Assembly (NCBI GenBank): GCA_017471125.1
Contig: JAFUWR010000226.1
Location: 1 to 8,701 of the forward strand
Source: Clostridia bacterium
Lineage (GTDB): Bacteria > Bacillota > Clostridia > Christensenellales > Aristaeellaceae
DNA length: 8,701 nt
Direction: 5' to 3'
In this document: positions 1 through 4,757 of the stretch, in pieces
How positions within the stretch are numbered: the stretch's first letter is position 1
Layout of the letters: each line of letters begins with the position of its first letter
Notes under the pieces: model-generated
Databases searched by the model: none
What the model saw: the letters and a program-made list of their open reading frames with translations, nothing else
Told to the model about the DNA's origin: nothing
Program-made: the position numbers and the translations under genes

Positions 1-285
1 GAACTCGCCCCGCCCCGGCAGGGGCGCGGGGTCCATCAATGCCAGCCGGTCCACGGGAAGCTGTCCCGCCAGGGCCAGGGCGCAGTCGCAGCCCATGCCC
101 GCGGCCAGCACGCAGGACGCCGCCCCGTCCCGGCGCACCCGCTGGTACGCCCGCTGGAGCGCCTGATGCAGTCCCTCCGGCTTCGGGACGAAGCGCTCCG
201 TGCGGAAGCCCAGCGCGTCAAGCTCCGTCGTCCAGTCCCGCAGGACCTCCCCGTCGTCGATCACCAGACAGCCCACGTCGGCCAC
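1..285 (-). CDS. Alpha/beta-hydrolase-like protein, 3' end cut by window edge
   Basis: The open frame runs 95 codons from a GTG at 285 to the left edge, so the C-terminal part is missing. The start is chosen because GGGAGGG lies 7 nt upstream and an in-frame TGA sits at 301-303; the ATG closer to that site is in another frame. The protein begins VADVGCLVIDDGEVLRDW, then an LDALGF segment, then VLAAGMGCDCALALA and VDRLALMDP. This order (beta strand, helix, nucleophile-elbow-like turn, helix, strand ending in DP) resembles an alpha/beta hydrolase. The elbow, normally GxSxG, reads A-A-G-M-G, so the nucleophilic serine would be a glycine. It follows ktrA by 23 nt and is probably co-transcribed. 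The fold call is an inference from pattern only; substrate and role are unknown. A receiver-like reading of the N terminus (IDD) is possible but less good. Confidence 0.55.
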   Translation of the reverse strand, partial: MADVGCLVIDDGEVLRDWTTELDALGFRTERFVPKPEGLHQALQRAYQRVRRDGAASCVLAAGMGCDCALALAGQLPVDRLALMDPAPLPGRGEF

Positions 286-292
286 GGCGCAT

Positions 293-299
293 CCCTCCC
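293..299 (-). promoter_or_regulatory. Ribosome binding site deciding a GTG start
   Basis: GGGAGGG on the minus strand lies 7 nt before the GTG at 285. It is the main reason to accept the GTG-started reading frame, which has no ATG near its beginning. It falls in the 23-nt gap after the ktrA stop. Confidence 0.6.
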
Positions 300-308
300 G
301 TCAGCGAA

Positions 309-974
309 TCAGCGCCACCGGTCCATCCGCCCGAGGGTCTCCTCCCGCGCCACCACCAGCAGCGCGTCCGTCTCCGCGATGACGGTGTCCGGCTGGGGCA
401 TGGGGTCCACGTCGTCGCCGCGCTTGATGGCGATGATGTTCACCCCCATGCGGCTGCGCAGCGCCAGCTCCCCCAGCGACTTCCCCACCCATTCCCGCAT
501 GGGCCGCACCTCGGCCATGGAGTATTCCGGGGAGATCTCGAGATAGTCCACGATGTTGCCCGATACAAGGTTATGCGCCACGCGCCGCCCCATATCACGC
601 TCCGGGAACAAAACCGTGTCCGCGCCCAGCTTTTCCAGCATGCGGCCGTGAAAGTCGTCGTGGGCCTTGGCGATGACGCGCTTGACGCCCAGCTCCTTGA
701 GCATCAGCGTGATGGTGCCGCTGGCGCGGATGTCCGAGCCCATGGTGACGAAGGCCACGTCGAAGTCCGCCACGCCCAGCGCCTCCAGGGCCGCCCGGTC
801 CATGGCGTCCATCTGCACCGCGTGGGTGATCTTGTCGCGCATGTCCTCCACCAGGTCCATGTCCATGTCCACGCCCAGCACCTCCTCGCCGGAGCGGCAG
901 AGGGTCTCCGCGATGGCGCTGCCGAAGCGGCCCAGGCCGACGACGATGTATTGCTTGCTACTTGACTTACCCAT
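309..974 (-). CDS. ktrA: KtrA/TrkA-type potassium uptake regulatory subunit (RCK protein)
   Basis: This 221-residue cytoplasmic protein gates the KtrB channel by binding nucleotide. The N-terminal RCK/Rossmann domain (about residues 8-125) carries GLGRFG at 13-18 and an acidic residue at the end of beta 2 (D36 in GVDMD), as expected for a NAD(H)/ATP-binding pocket. A conserved KAHDDFHGRMLEKLGAD stretch leads to PERDMGRRVA. The C-terminal RCK_C domain (about 140-216) follows; in several Bacillota this domain binds cyclic di-AMP, which is family knowledge and not visible here. The length is normal for KtrA. GGAGG sits 7 nt before the ATG at 974. The partner ktrB lies upstream on the same strand, separated by 190 nt that contain repeat arrays and a possible promoter, so ktrA may be transcribed both with ktrB and alone. 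The family assignment is secure; ktrA rather than trkA is preferred because the partner looks like KtrB. Confidence 0.93.
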   Translation of the reverse strand: MGKSSSKQYIVVGLGRFGSAIAETLCRSGEEVLGVDMDMDLVEDMRDKITHAVQMDAMDRAALEALGVADFDVAFVTMGSDIRASGTITLMLKELGVKRVIAKAHDDFHGRMLEKLGADTVLFPERDMGRRVAHNLVSGNIVDYLEISPEYSMAEVRPMREWVGKSLGELALRSRMGVNIIAIKRGDDVDPMPQPDTVIAETDALLVVAREETLGRMDRWR

Positions 975-1164
975 TGTGTGACCTCCGTGAGTGTTGTAGA
1001 CAAATTACAATTTAGGGATTAGGGAATAGGGATTAGGGATTAGGGATTAGAAATAGCGGCTACCGCGATTATGAGAAAACCTCGAACAGAAGCCAATCCA
1101 TATGCCGTGACCCATCTAATCCCTATTCCCTAATCCCTATTCCCTCTCCTCGACATATCCCCGT
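975..1164. repeat. Intergenic region with inverted 7-bp repeat arrays
   Basis: The gap between ktrB and ktrA is built mostly from a heptamer. On the plus strand TTAGGGA-type units run from 1012 to 1050 (five full units, one of them ATAGGGA, plus TTAG). The opposite orientation, TAATCCC alternating with TATTCCC, fills 1117-1144 (four units). The arrays give a perfect 24-bp inverted repeat, 1013-1036 against 1116-1139, with 79 nt between; other registers also pair. The spacer contains a short GCGG-CTA-CCGC hairpin. In an RNA this could form a long cruciform-like stem. No open frame is present. Whether it is a small non-autonomous element, a slippage product or a structured leader cannot be told from one copy. 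Confidence 0.85.
1068..1096 (-). promoter_or_regulatory. Possible ktrA promoter between the repeat arms
   Basis: On the minus strand TTGGCT (1091-1096) is followed after 17 nt by CATAAT (1068-1073), matching the sigma-A consensus at 4 of 6 and 5 of 6 bases. Transcription would begin near 1061 and the leader would contain the left repeat array before the ktrA ribosome site. It is a plausible but unproved promoter; such matches also occur by chance in AT-richer gaps. Confidence 0.35.
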
Positions 1165-2583
1165 TTATCCTATCATGACATGTTCCTCCGGGTAGTGTAT
1201 CAGCTCCCGTGCCTTGTTCTGCTTCCTTGCGAGGAGCAGGGCGAGGGTGAGGGGGCCGACGCGCCCGGCGAACATGGTCAGTATGATGAGCACGCGGGAG
1301 AGGGCGCACAGCGACGCCGAGCCGATGGCGGAGATGCCCACGGTGCCCATGGCGGAGGCGCACTCATAGAGCAAATCGAGGAAATCGGCCCCCGGCTGCA
1401 ACAGCGACAGGGCGCACACGTCCACGAACACGGTCATCACCGCGATGCCCACGATGGTCACCGTGCGCTGGATGACGCCGGAGTCGATGCGGCGCTCGAA
1501 CACGTTGATGCGGCTCTCGCCCCGGGCGACCATGCGGACGGTCAGCGCGAGCACGGCCAGCGTGGTCACCTTGATGCCGCCGCCGGTGGAGGCCGGGGCC
1601 GCGCCGATCAGCATCATGAAGCAGCAGACGAGCTTCGTGCAGTCCCGCTGGGCCTGCTGGTCGTAGGTGTTGAAGCCCGCCGTGCGCAGGGTGACCGACT
1701 GGAACAGCGCGTTCAGCACCTTTTCGCCCACCGGCATGGGGCCGAGCGTCGCGGGGTTCGACCACTCCAGCGCCAGCACCATAAGAAAGCTCAACAGCAT
1801 CAGCGTCCCGTAGCTCACCAGCACCAGCTTGGTGTGCAGCCGGAACCTGCGGAAGCTGCGGCGGGTGCGGATGTCGTTCAACACGCCGAAGCCCAGCCCG
1901 CCGACGACCACCAGGCCGACGGCGGTCAGCTCCATCAGTGCGTCGCCGGAGAACCCCGTCAGGCTGCGCCCGCCGCCGAACAGGTCGAAGCCCGCGTTGC
2001 AGAAGGCGGAGACGGCGTGAAAGACCGAGTAGAATATCCCCTTCCCCACGCCGTACATGGGGATCATCCGAAACGCGAACAGTATCGCGCCCGTCAGCTC
2101 CACGCAGAAGGTGCTGCCGACCACCCACTGCACCAGCCGCACCATGCCGCCCAGCACGTCCTCGTTGAGGGAGTCCCGCATGATCATGCGGTCGCGCAGG
2201 GACAGGCCCCGGCCCATCAGCCGCAGCGCCAGCGTGGCGAAGGTCATGAAGCCCAGCCCGCCCATCTGGATGAGCAGCAGCAGCACCACATGGCCGAAGG
2301 TCGAGTAGGCCGTGCCCGTGTCCCGGACCACCAGCCCGGTGACGCACACCGCCGACGTGGACGTGAACAGCGCGTCGAACCACGGGATGGCCTTCGGCCC
2401 CGCCGACGCCACCGGCAGCGACAAGAGCAGGCTGCCGATCAGGATCAGCGCCGCGAAGCTCGACGCGATCACCGGCAGCGGGTCGAAGCCGTTGCGCCGG
2501 TAGATCAGCTGTACCGTTCGATCAAAAACGCGCCGCAGGCGTCTTTCGCGCGCGGCGCGGGCTCTTTGGATCCGTTGCATCAT
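1165..2583 (-). CDS. ktrB: KtrB/TrkH-type potassium uptake channel subunit
   Basis: This 472-residue integral membrane protein forms the K+ translocation pore of the Ktr system. It shows the four-fold M1-P-M2 design: pore loops with filter glycines at VTG (G83), CNAG (G198), RTAG (G303) and GTVG (G416). The third repeat has the glycine-rich gating loop GAAPASTGGGIK (327-338), typical of KtrB, and the C-terminal GRVGPLT follows at 440-446. The first 30 residues are strongly basic and cytoplasmic. The length is slightly above the usual KtrB because of this N terminus. Two ATGs stand in tandem (2583 and 2580); AAGGGG is 4 nt from the first and 7 nt from the second, so the second may be the real start. 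It lies 16 nt after the kinase gene, clearly in its operon. Its RCK partner ktrA follows downstream after the repeat region. Confidence 0.94.
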   Translation of the reverse strand: MMQRIQRARAARERRLRRVFDRTVQLIYRRNGFDPLPVIASSFAALILIGSLLLSLPVASAGPKAIPWFDALFTSTSAVCVTGLVVRDTGTAYSTFGHVVLLLLIQMGGLGFMTFATLALRLMGRGLSLRDRMIMRDSLNEDVLGGMVRLVQWVVGSTFCVELTGAILFAFRMIPMYGVGKGIFYSVFHAVSAFCNAGFDLFGGGRSLTGFSGDALMELTAVGLVVVGGLGFGVLNDIRTRRSFRRFRLHTKLVLVSYGTLMLLSFLMVLALEWSNPATLGPMPVGEKVLNALFQSVTLRTAGFNTYDQQAQRDCTKLVCCFMMLIGAAPASTGGGIKVTTLAVLALTVRMVARGESRINVFERRIDSGVIQRTVTIVGIAVMTVFVDVCALSLLQPGADFLDLLYECASAMGTVGISAIGSASLCALSRVLIILTMFAGRVGPLTLALLLARKQNKARELIHYPEEHVMIG

Positions 2584-2599
2584 TTGACCCCTTCGGTGT

Positions 2600-3529
2600 T
2601 CAAATCTCCTCGATCTCCACCATATCCATCAGCGCCTTATAGACGGTCTTGTCGACGATGCGGTAGCCCTCGGTCATGCAGCGGGCGGTGGCGCAGGCCA
2701 TGCCCATGCGGAAGGTATCGCACAGGGGCTTCTCGGCCATGAACCCGGCGACGAGCCCGGCGACCATGGAATCCCCCGCGCCGACGGTGGACTTGACCTC
2801 GATGTTGAGCTTTTTGGCGTAGAGCGCCTCCTTGCCGCGCAATATCATCGCGCCCTCGGAGCCCAGCGACACGGCCACCACCTCCACGCCGCCGCGGATG
2901 AACCGCCGCGCGGCGTCGCGCACGGCCTCGAGGGAATCGAGGCTTTTGCCCGTCATGGTCTCAAGCTCGTAGCGGTTGGGCTTGATCATGAAGGGATGGG
3001 CCTCCAGGCCGTACTTGAGCCGGTCGCCGTCGGCGTCCAGCACGCAGCGGCAGCCCAGGCCCTCCACGGCGTTGATGAGCGTGCGGTAGTAGTCGTCGGG
3101 ACACCCCGGCGGCAGCGACCCGGAAAGTATGAGGTAATCGCTGTTGTCCGCGTGGCGGGACACCAGCTCGGTCATCTGGTCCAGGCTCTCGGCGTCCACC
3201 TCCCGGCCCGACTCGTTCAGCTCCGTCACCACGCCCGCCGTTTTGTCGAACACCTTGATGTTCGTGCGGGCCTCGCCGTCGAACCATATGAAGTCGTAGG
3301 CCGTGGAGTTCACCATCAGCCGCTTTTCAAACAGGCTGCCGGAATCCCGGTACATGAAGCCCACGCACTCGGAATCCAGCCCCAGGGCCGACACCGTCAG
3401 CGCCACGTTGATGCCCTTGCCCGCCGCCACGTCGCTGGACGCCACCACGCGGTTCAGCCCGCCCGGGGTCAGCCCCTCCACGGTCAGCGTGCGGTCGATG
3501 GAGGGGTTCAGTGAAATGGATGTGATCAT
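2600..3529 (-). CDS. fruK: 1-phosphofructokinase-like PfkB-family sugar kinase
   Basis: The 309-residue cytoplasmic kinase belongs to the PfkB/ribokinase family, FruK/LacC branch, whose members phosphorylate fructose 1-phosphate or tagatose 6-phosphate with ATP. Seen motifs, numbered from the chosen start: NPSID (8-12), AGKGINVA (36-43, usually GGKGINVA), TNIK (89-92), SGSLPPG (136-142), KPNRYELE (183-190), and the anion hole with catalytic base STVGAGDSMVAG (247-258, D253). The length is normal. The ATG at 3529 is preferred over the in-frame ATG at 3553: GGGAG lies 9 nt before it, and the upstream ATG lies inside the preceding small gene. It starts 4 nt after that gene's stop and ends 16 nt before ktrB, so all three are probably one transcript. 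No PTS permease or DeoR-type regulator is in the window, which makes the exact substrate uncertain between fructose 1-phosphate and tagatose 6-phosphate. Confidence 0.85.
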   Translation of the reverse strand: MITSISLNPSIDRTLTVEGLTPGGLNRVVASSDVAAGKGINVALTVSALGLDSECVGFMYRDSGSLFEKRLMVNSTAYDFIWFDGEARTNIKVFDKTAGVVTELNESGREVDAESLDQMTELVSRHADNSDYLILSGSLPPGCPDDYYRTLINAVEGLGCRCVLDADGDRLKYGLEAHPFMIKPNRYELETMTGKSLDSLEAVRDAARRFIRGGVEVVAVSLGSEGAMILRGKEALYAKKLNIEVKSTVGAGDSMVAGLVAGFMAEKPLCDTFRMGMACATARCMTEGYRIVDKTVYKALMDMVEIEEI

Positions 3530-3533
3530 AATG

Positions 3534-3710
3534 CTATTCTCCCGTATCGGCATCGCGGGCGGCTTCCTCCGCCGCCTGCCGTTCCTCTTCCTCGCGGGCC
3601 ACGGTCTCGATAAAGCCGCCGATGTGGTGGTTCAGCGTCGCGCTCACCACGACGCACAGCGCCAGCAGCACGCCCAACGCGATCAGGATGACCTTCTGCC
3701 CATCCGTCAC
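3534..3710 (-). CDS. Small single-pass membrane protein with acidic helical tail
   Basis: The frame encodes 58 residues from GTG at 3710 to TAG at 3534. I did not recognise a family. Residues about 7-26 (VILIALGVLLALCVVVSATL) form one hydrophobic membrane segment; residues 35-52 (ETVAREEEERQAAEEAAR) look like a charged amphipathic or coiled-coil helix. Two GTGs stand in tandem (3713 and 3710); the GGAGG core at 3718-3722 is 4 nt from the first and 7 nt from the second, so 3710 is chosen. The only nearby ATG reads into a stop after one codon. A good promoter lies about 30 nt upstream and the kinase gene begins 4 nt after the stop, so it is the first gene of the operon. The role is unknown; being a leader gene ahead of kinase and K+ channel, it could be a small membrane partner, which is speculation. 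Confidence 0.65.
   Translation of the reverse strand: MTDGQKVILIALGVLLALCVVVSATLNHHIGGFIETVAREEEERQAAEEAARDADTGE
3539..3543 (-). promoter_or_regulatory. Ribosome binding site deciding the kinase start
   Basis: GGGAG on the minus strand lies within the last codons of the small membrane protein gene, 9 nt before the ATG at 3529. It favours that start over the ATG 24 nt upstream and suggests translational coupling of the two genes. Confidence 0.55.
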
Positions 3711-3717
3711 CACATTC

Positions 3718-3722
3718 CCTCC
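3718..3722 (-). promoter_or_regulatory. Ribosome binding site of the small membrane protein gene
   Basis: The GGAGG core, part of GGGGAGGG (3717-3724), stands 7 nt before the GTG at 3710. It is strong enough to support a gene that lacks an ATG start. Confidence 0.6.
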
Positions 3723-3742
3723 CCGCGCATGATTTTGCTTAC

Positions 3743-3770
3743 ATTATATCACATTATTGTCAAATTTCAA
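3743..3770 (-). promoter_or_regulatory. Sigma-A-type promoter of the small protein-fruK-ktrB operon
   Basis: On the minus strand TTGAAA (3765-3770) and a perfect TATAAT (3743-3748) are separated by 16 nt. The start of transcription is expected near 3736, giving a leader of roughly 25 nt, too short for a riboswitch. The -35 region lies in a 16-nt sequence that matches the ssb promoter at 14 positions. Confidence 0.75.
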
Positions 3771-3788
3771 GGGGCAATCTATGAAAGG

Positions 3789-3817
3789 GGGAGCGGAAAT
3801 CGCCGATTTCCGCTCCC
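3789..3817. repeat. Perfect hairpin after ssb, possible weak terminator
   Basis: Arms of 14 nt (GGGAGCGGAAATCG and its complement) surround a single central C; in RNA a 13-bp stem with a GCC loop is likely. It lies about 40 nt after the ssb stop and just before the promoter of the next operon. On the ssb strand it is followed by CCCTTTCAT and not by a clear U tract, so an intrinsic terminator is possible but not well supported. Confidence 0.6.
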
Positions 3818-3824
3818 TACCGCT

Positions 3825-3866
3825 TAGTCCCTACTGCCTACTGCCTATTGCCTATTGCCTAATTCG
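3825..3866. repeat. 7-bp tandem repeat array at the ssb stop codon
   Basis: On the plus strand six consecutive heptamers read TAGTCCC, TACTGCC, TACTGCC, TATTGCC, TATTGCC and TAATTCG, with a more degenerate TACCGCT just before. All but the last follow the pattern TANTNCC, the same as the TAATCCC/TATTCCC array between ktrB and ktrA. The array overlaps the last codons of ssb, including its TAG stop at 3859-3861. Confidence 0.8.
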
Positions 3867-4530
3867 TATAGTTTCGTGCCTGCACATACAGCCCCCGCGC
3901 CTCGGGCGACAGGCCGATCCCGCCGTCGGCGGCCTCGAGGGTGAAGCAGGACACCTCGTAGGCGTTGCGGGCCATGTACTCCCCGCTTTCCAGCAGCTTC
4001 TGGTATTCCCGGGACTGGAGCCTGCCGGTCAGCCGCACGTGGTCGCCCACGCCGAACCGCGCGGCGTACTGGGCGTTGCGGCCCCAGGCGATGCAGGGGA
4101 TGTAGTCGCTCTTGCCGAAGGCCCGGTTCACCGCGATCATCATGTCGCAGATCTCCCGGCCGAACGGCGTGGAGCGGTAGATGGGCGGCTTGCACAGCGC
4201 CCCCGTCAGCGACACCCGGTTCAGCGTGTCGTTCTCGTGGGTCTCCGCGATGCCCTGGGCGAACAGCGTCACCATCAGCCGCCCCGCGCCGTCCACCACC
4301 TTGTTGTAGCTCCTGACCTGCCCGTTCACCAGCAGCAGCCGCTCCCGGTCCTCCGGCAGCAGCGCCATCAGCTTGCCCGGGATGGTGATCGGCAGCCGGT
4401 CGATCGCCCCCGACAGCCGCTTCACCGCCAGCGTGCCCGTGTAAAAGGGCTCGTTCATCACCTCATGGCTCAATTCCAGCTCGCCCTCGAGCTTTCCCGC
4501 CGCTATGATCCTGTTGTTTGGATTTTCCAT
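3859..4530 (-). CDS. ssb: Single-stranded DNA-binding protein, tandem OB-fold type
   Basis: The 223-residue protein binds single-stranded DNA in replication and repair. The C-terminal half (about 104-198) is a clear SSB OB fold: NRVSLTG, YRSTPFG (118-124), MIAVNR, IPCIAWG (144-150) and GRLQSREY (169-176). The N-terminal half (about 6-95) resembles a second, diverged OB fold with SHEV, FY, KRLSG and GQVRSYN. This two-domain arrangement is larger than the usual 110-180 residue SSB. The protein ends RNYTN and lacks the acidic DDDIPF-like tip that recruits partners in canonical SSBs. GGAGGGG lies 5 nt before the ATG at 4530. The promoter and a LexA box upstream point to SOS control. It stands alone, divergent from the large cell-wall protein gene. 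SSB identity is firm for the C-terminal half; the role could be the housekeeping or an accessory SSB. Confidence 0.88.
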   Translation of the reverse strand: MENPNNRIIAAGKLEGELELSHEVMNEPFYTGTLAVKRLSGAIDRLPITIPGKLMALLPEDRERLLLVNGQVRSYNKVVDGAGRLMVTLFAQGIAETHENDTLNRVSLTGALCKPPIYRSTPFGREICDMMIAVNRAFGKSDYIPCIAWGRNAQYAARFGVGDHVRLTGRLQSREYQKLLESGEYMARNAYEVSCFTLEAADGGIGLSPEARGLYVQARNYTN

Positions 4531-4618
4531 CGTATCCCCTCCGGTCGTGATTTTGTCGTGTTATTTCGCGTAGGTCCCGCAGTCTATATATGCCGCGGCG
4601 GCGTCGAATATGCTAAAA

Positions 4619-4630
4619 GAACATATGTTC
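4619..4630. promoter_or_regulatory. LexA (SOS) operator
   Basis: The core GAACATATGTTC is a perfect 12-bp palindrome. Read on the minus strand with flanks it is CGAACATATGTTCT, matching the Gram-positive LexA consensus CGAACRNRYGTTYG at 13 of 14 positions. It lies directly after the ssb -10 element, over the expected transcription start, where a bound repressor would block RNA polymerase. The gene on the other side begins 127 nt away, so ssb is the likely target. Confidence 0.85.
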
Positions 4631-4640
4631 GATATAGGAC

Positions 4641-4669
4641 ATTATAGCACGTTTCACAGCAAAATGCAA
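4641..4669 (-). promoter_or_regulatory. Sigma-A-type promoter of ssb
   Basis: On the minus strand TTGCAT (4664-4669) and a perfect TATAAT (4641-4646) are separated by the ideal 17 nt. Transcription should begin near 4634, giving a leader of about 100 nt before the ssb ATG. The LexA box begins within about 4 nt of that start. Confidence 0.8.
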
Positions 4670-4745
4670 GGGGCATTTTTTATCATCAGGGAACCTTTCA
4701 TATATCGTCGGCGTCTAAGGGACATACATATCCCCATCACGGATC

Positions 4746-4750
4746 GGAGG
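4746..4750 (+). promoter_or_regulatory. Ribosome binding site of the large cell-wall protein gene
   Basis: GGAGG stands 7 nt before the ATG at 4758. The rest of the 4670-4745 stretch shows no convincing plus-strand -35/-10 pair, so the promoter of this gene is not identified. Confidence 0.7.
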
Positions 4751-4757
4751 AAAGAGT

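Noticed and set aside
1..285. Response-regulator receiver domain for the first frame
   Set aside because: An IDD motif near the N terminus fits loosely, but the later phosphoacceptor Asp and Lys positions are not seen and the VLAAGMG...LMDP pattern fits a hydrolase fold better.
39..965. 308-codon plus-strand frame opposite ktrA
   Set aside because: It is His-, Pro- and Arg-rich with no motif, and the opposite strand encodes a full KtrA with a good ribosome site.
1012..1144. Telomere repeat or CRISPR array
   Set aside because: The TTAGGGA unit is 7 bp and internal with both orientations present, unlike a telomere; there are no unique spacers of regular length as in CRISPR.
1180..2742. 520-codon plus-strand frame opposite ktrB and the end of the kinase gene
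   Set aside because: It is rich in His, Gln, Arg and Ala, has no recognisable motif and lies antisense to a clear KtrB; it is open because of high GC at third positions.
3530..3553. Eight extra N-terminal codons of the kinase from the ATG at 3553
   Set aside because: The ATG lies inside the small membrane protein gene without a suitable ribosome site, and family members begin just before the NPSID motif.
3743..3763. TTGACA at 3758-3763 as the -35 box for TATAAT
   Set aside because: The spacing is only 9 nt; TTGAAA with 16 nt is the workable pair.
4661..4679. AAAATGC/GCATTTT hairpin as a terminator
   Set aside because: The stem is short and AT-rich and it overlaps the ssb -35 box; no gene ends here on either strand.
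4670..4745. Plus-strand promoter for the large gene
   Set aside because: TATATC at 4701 and TACATA at 4725 have no acceptable -35 at 16-18 nt, so none is claimed.
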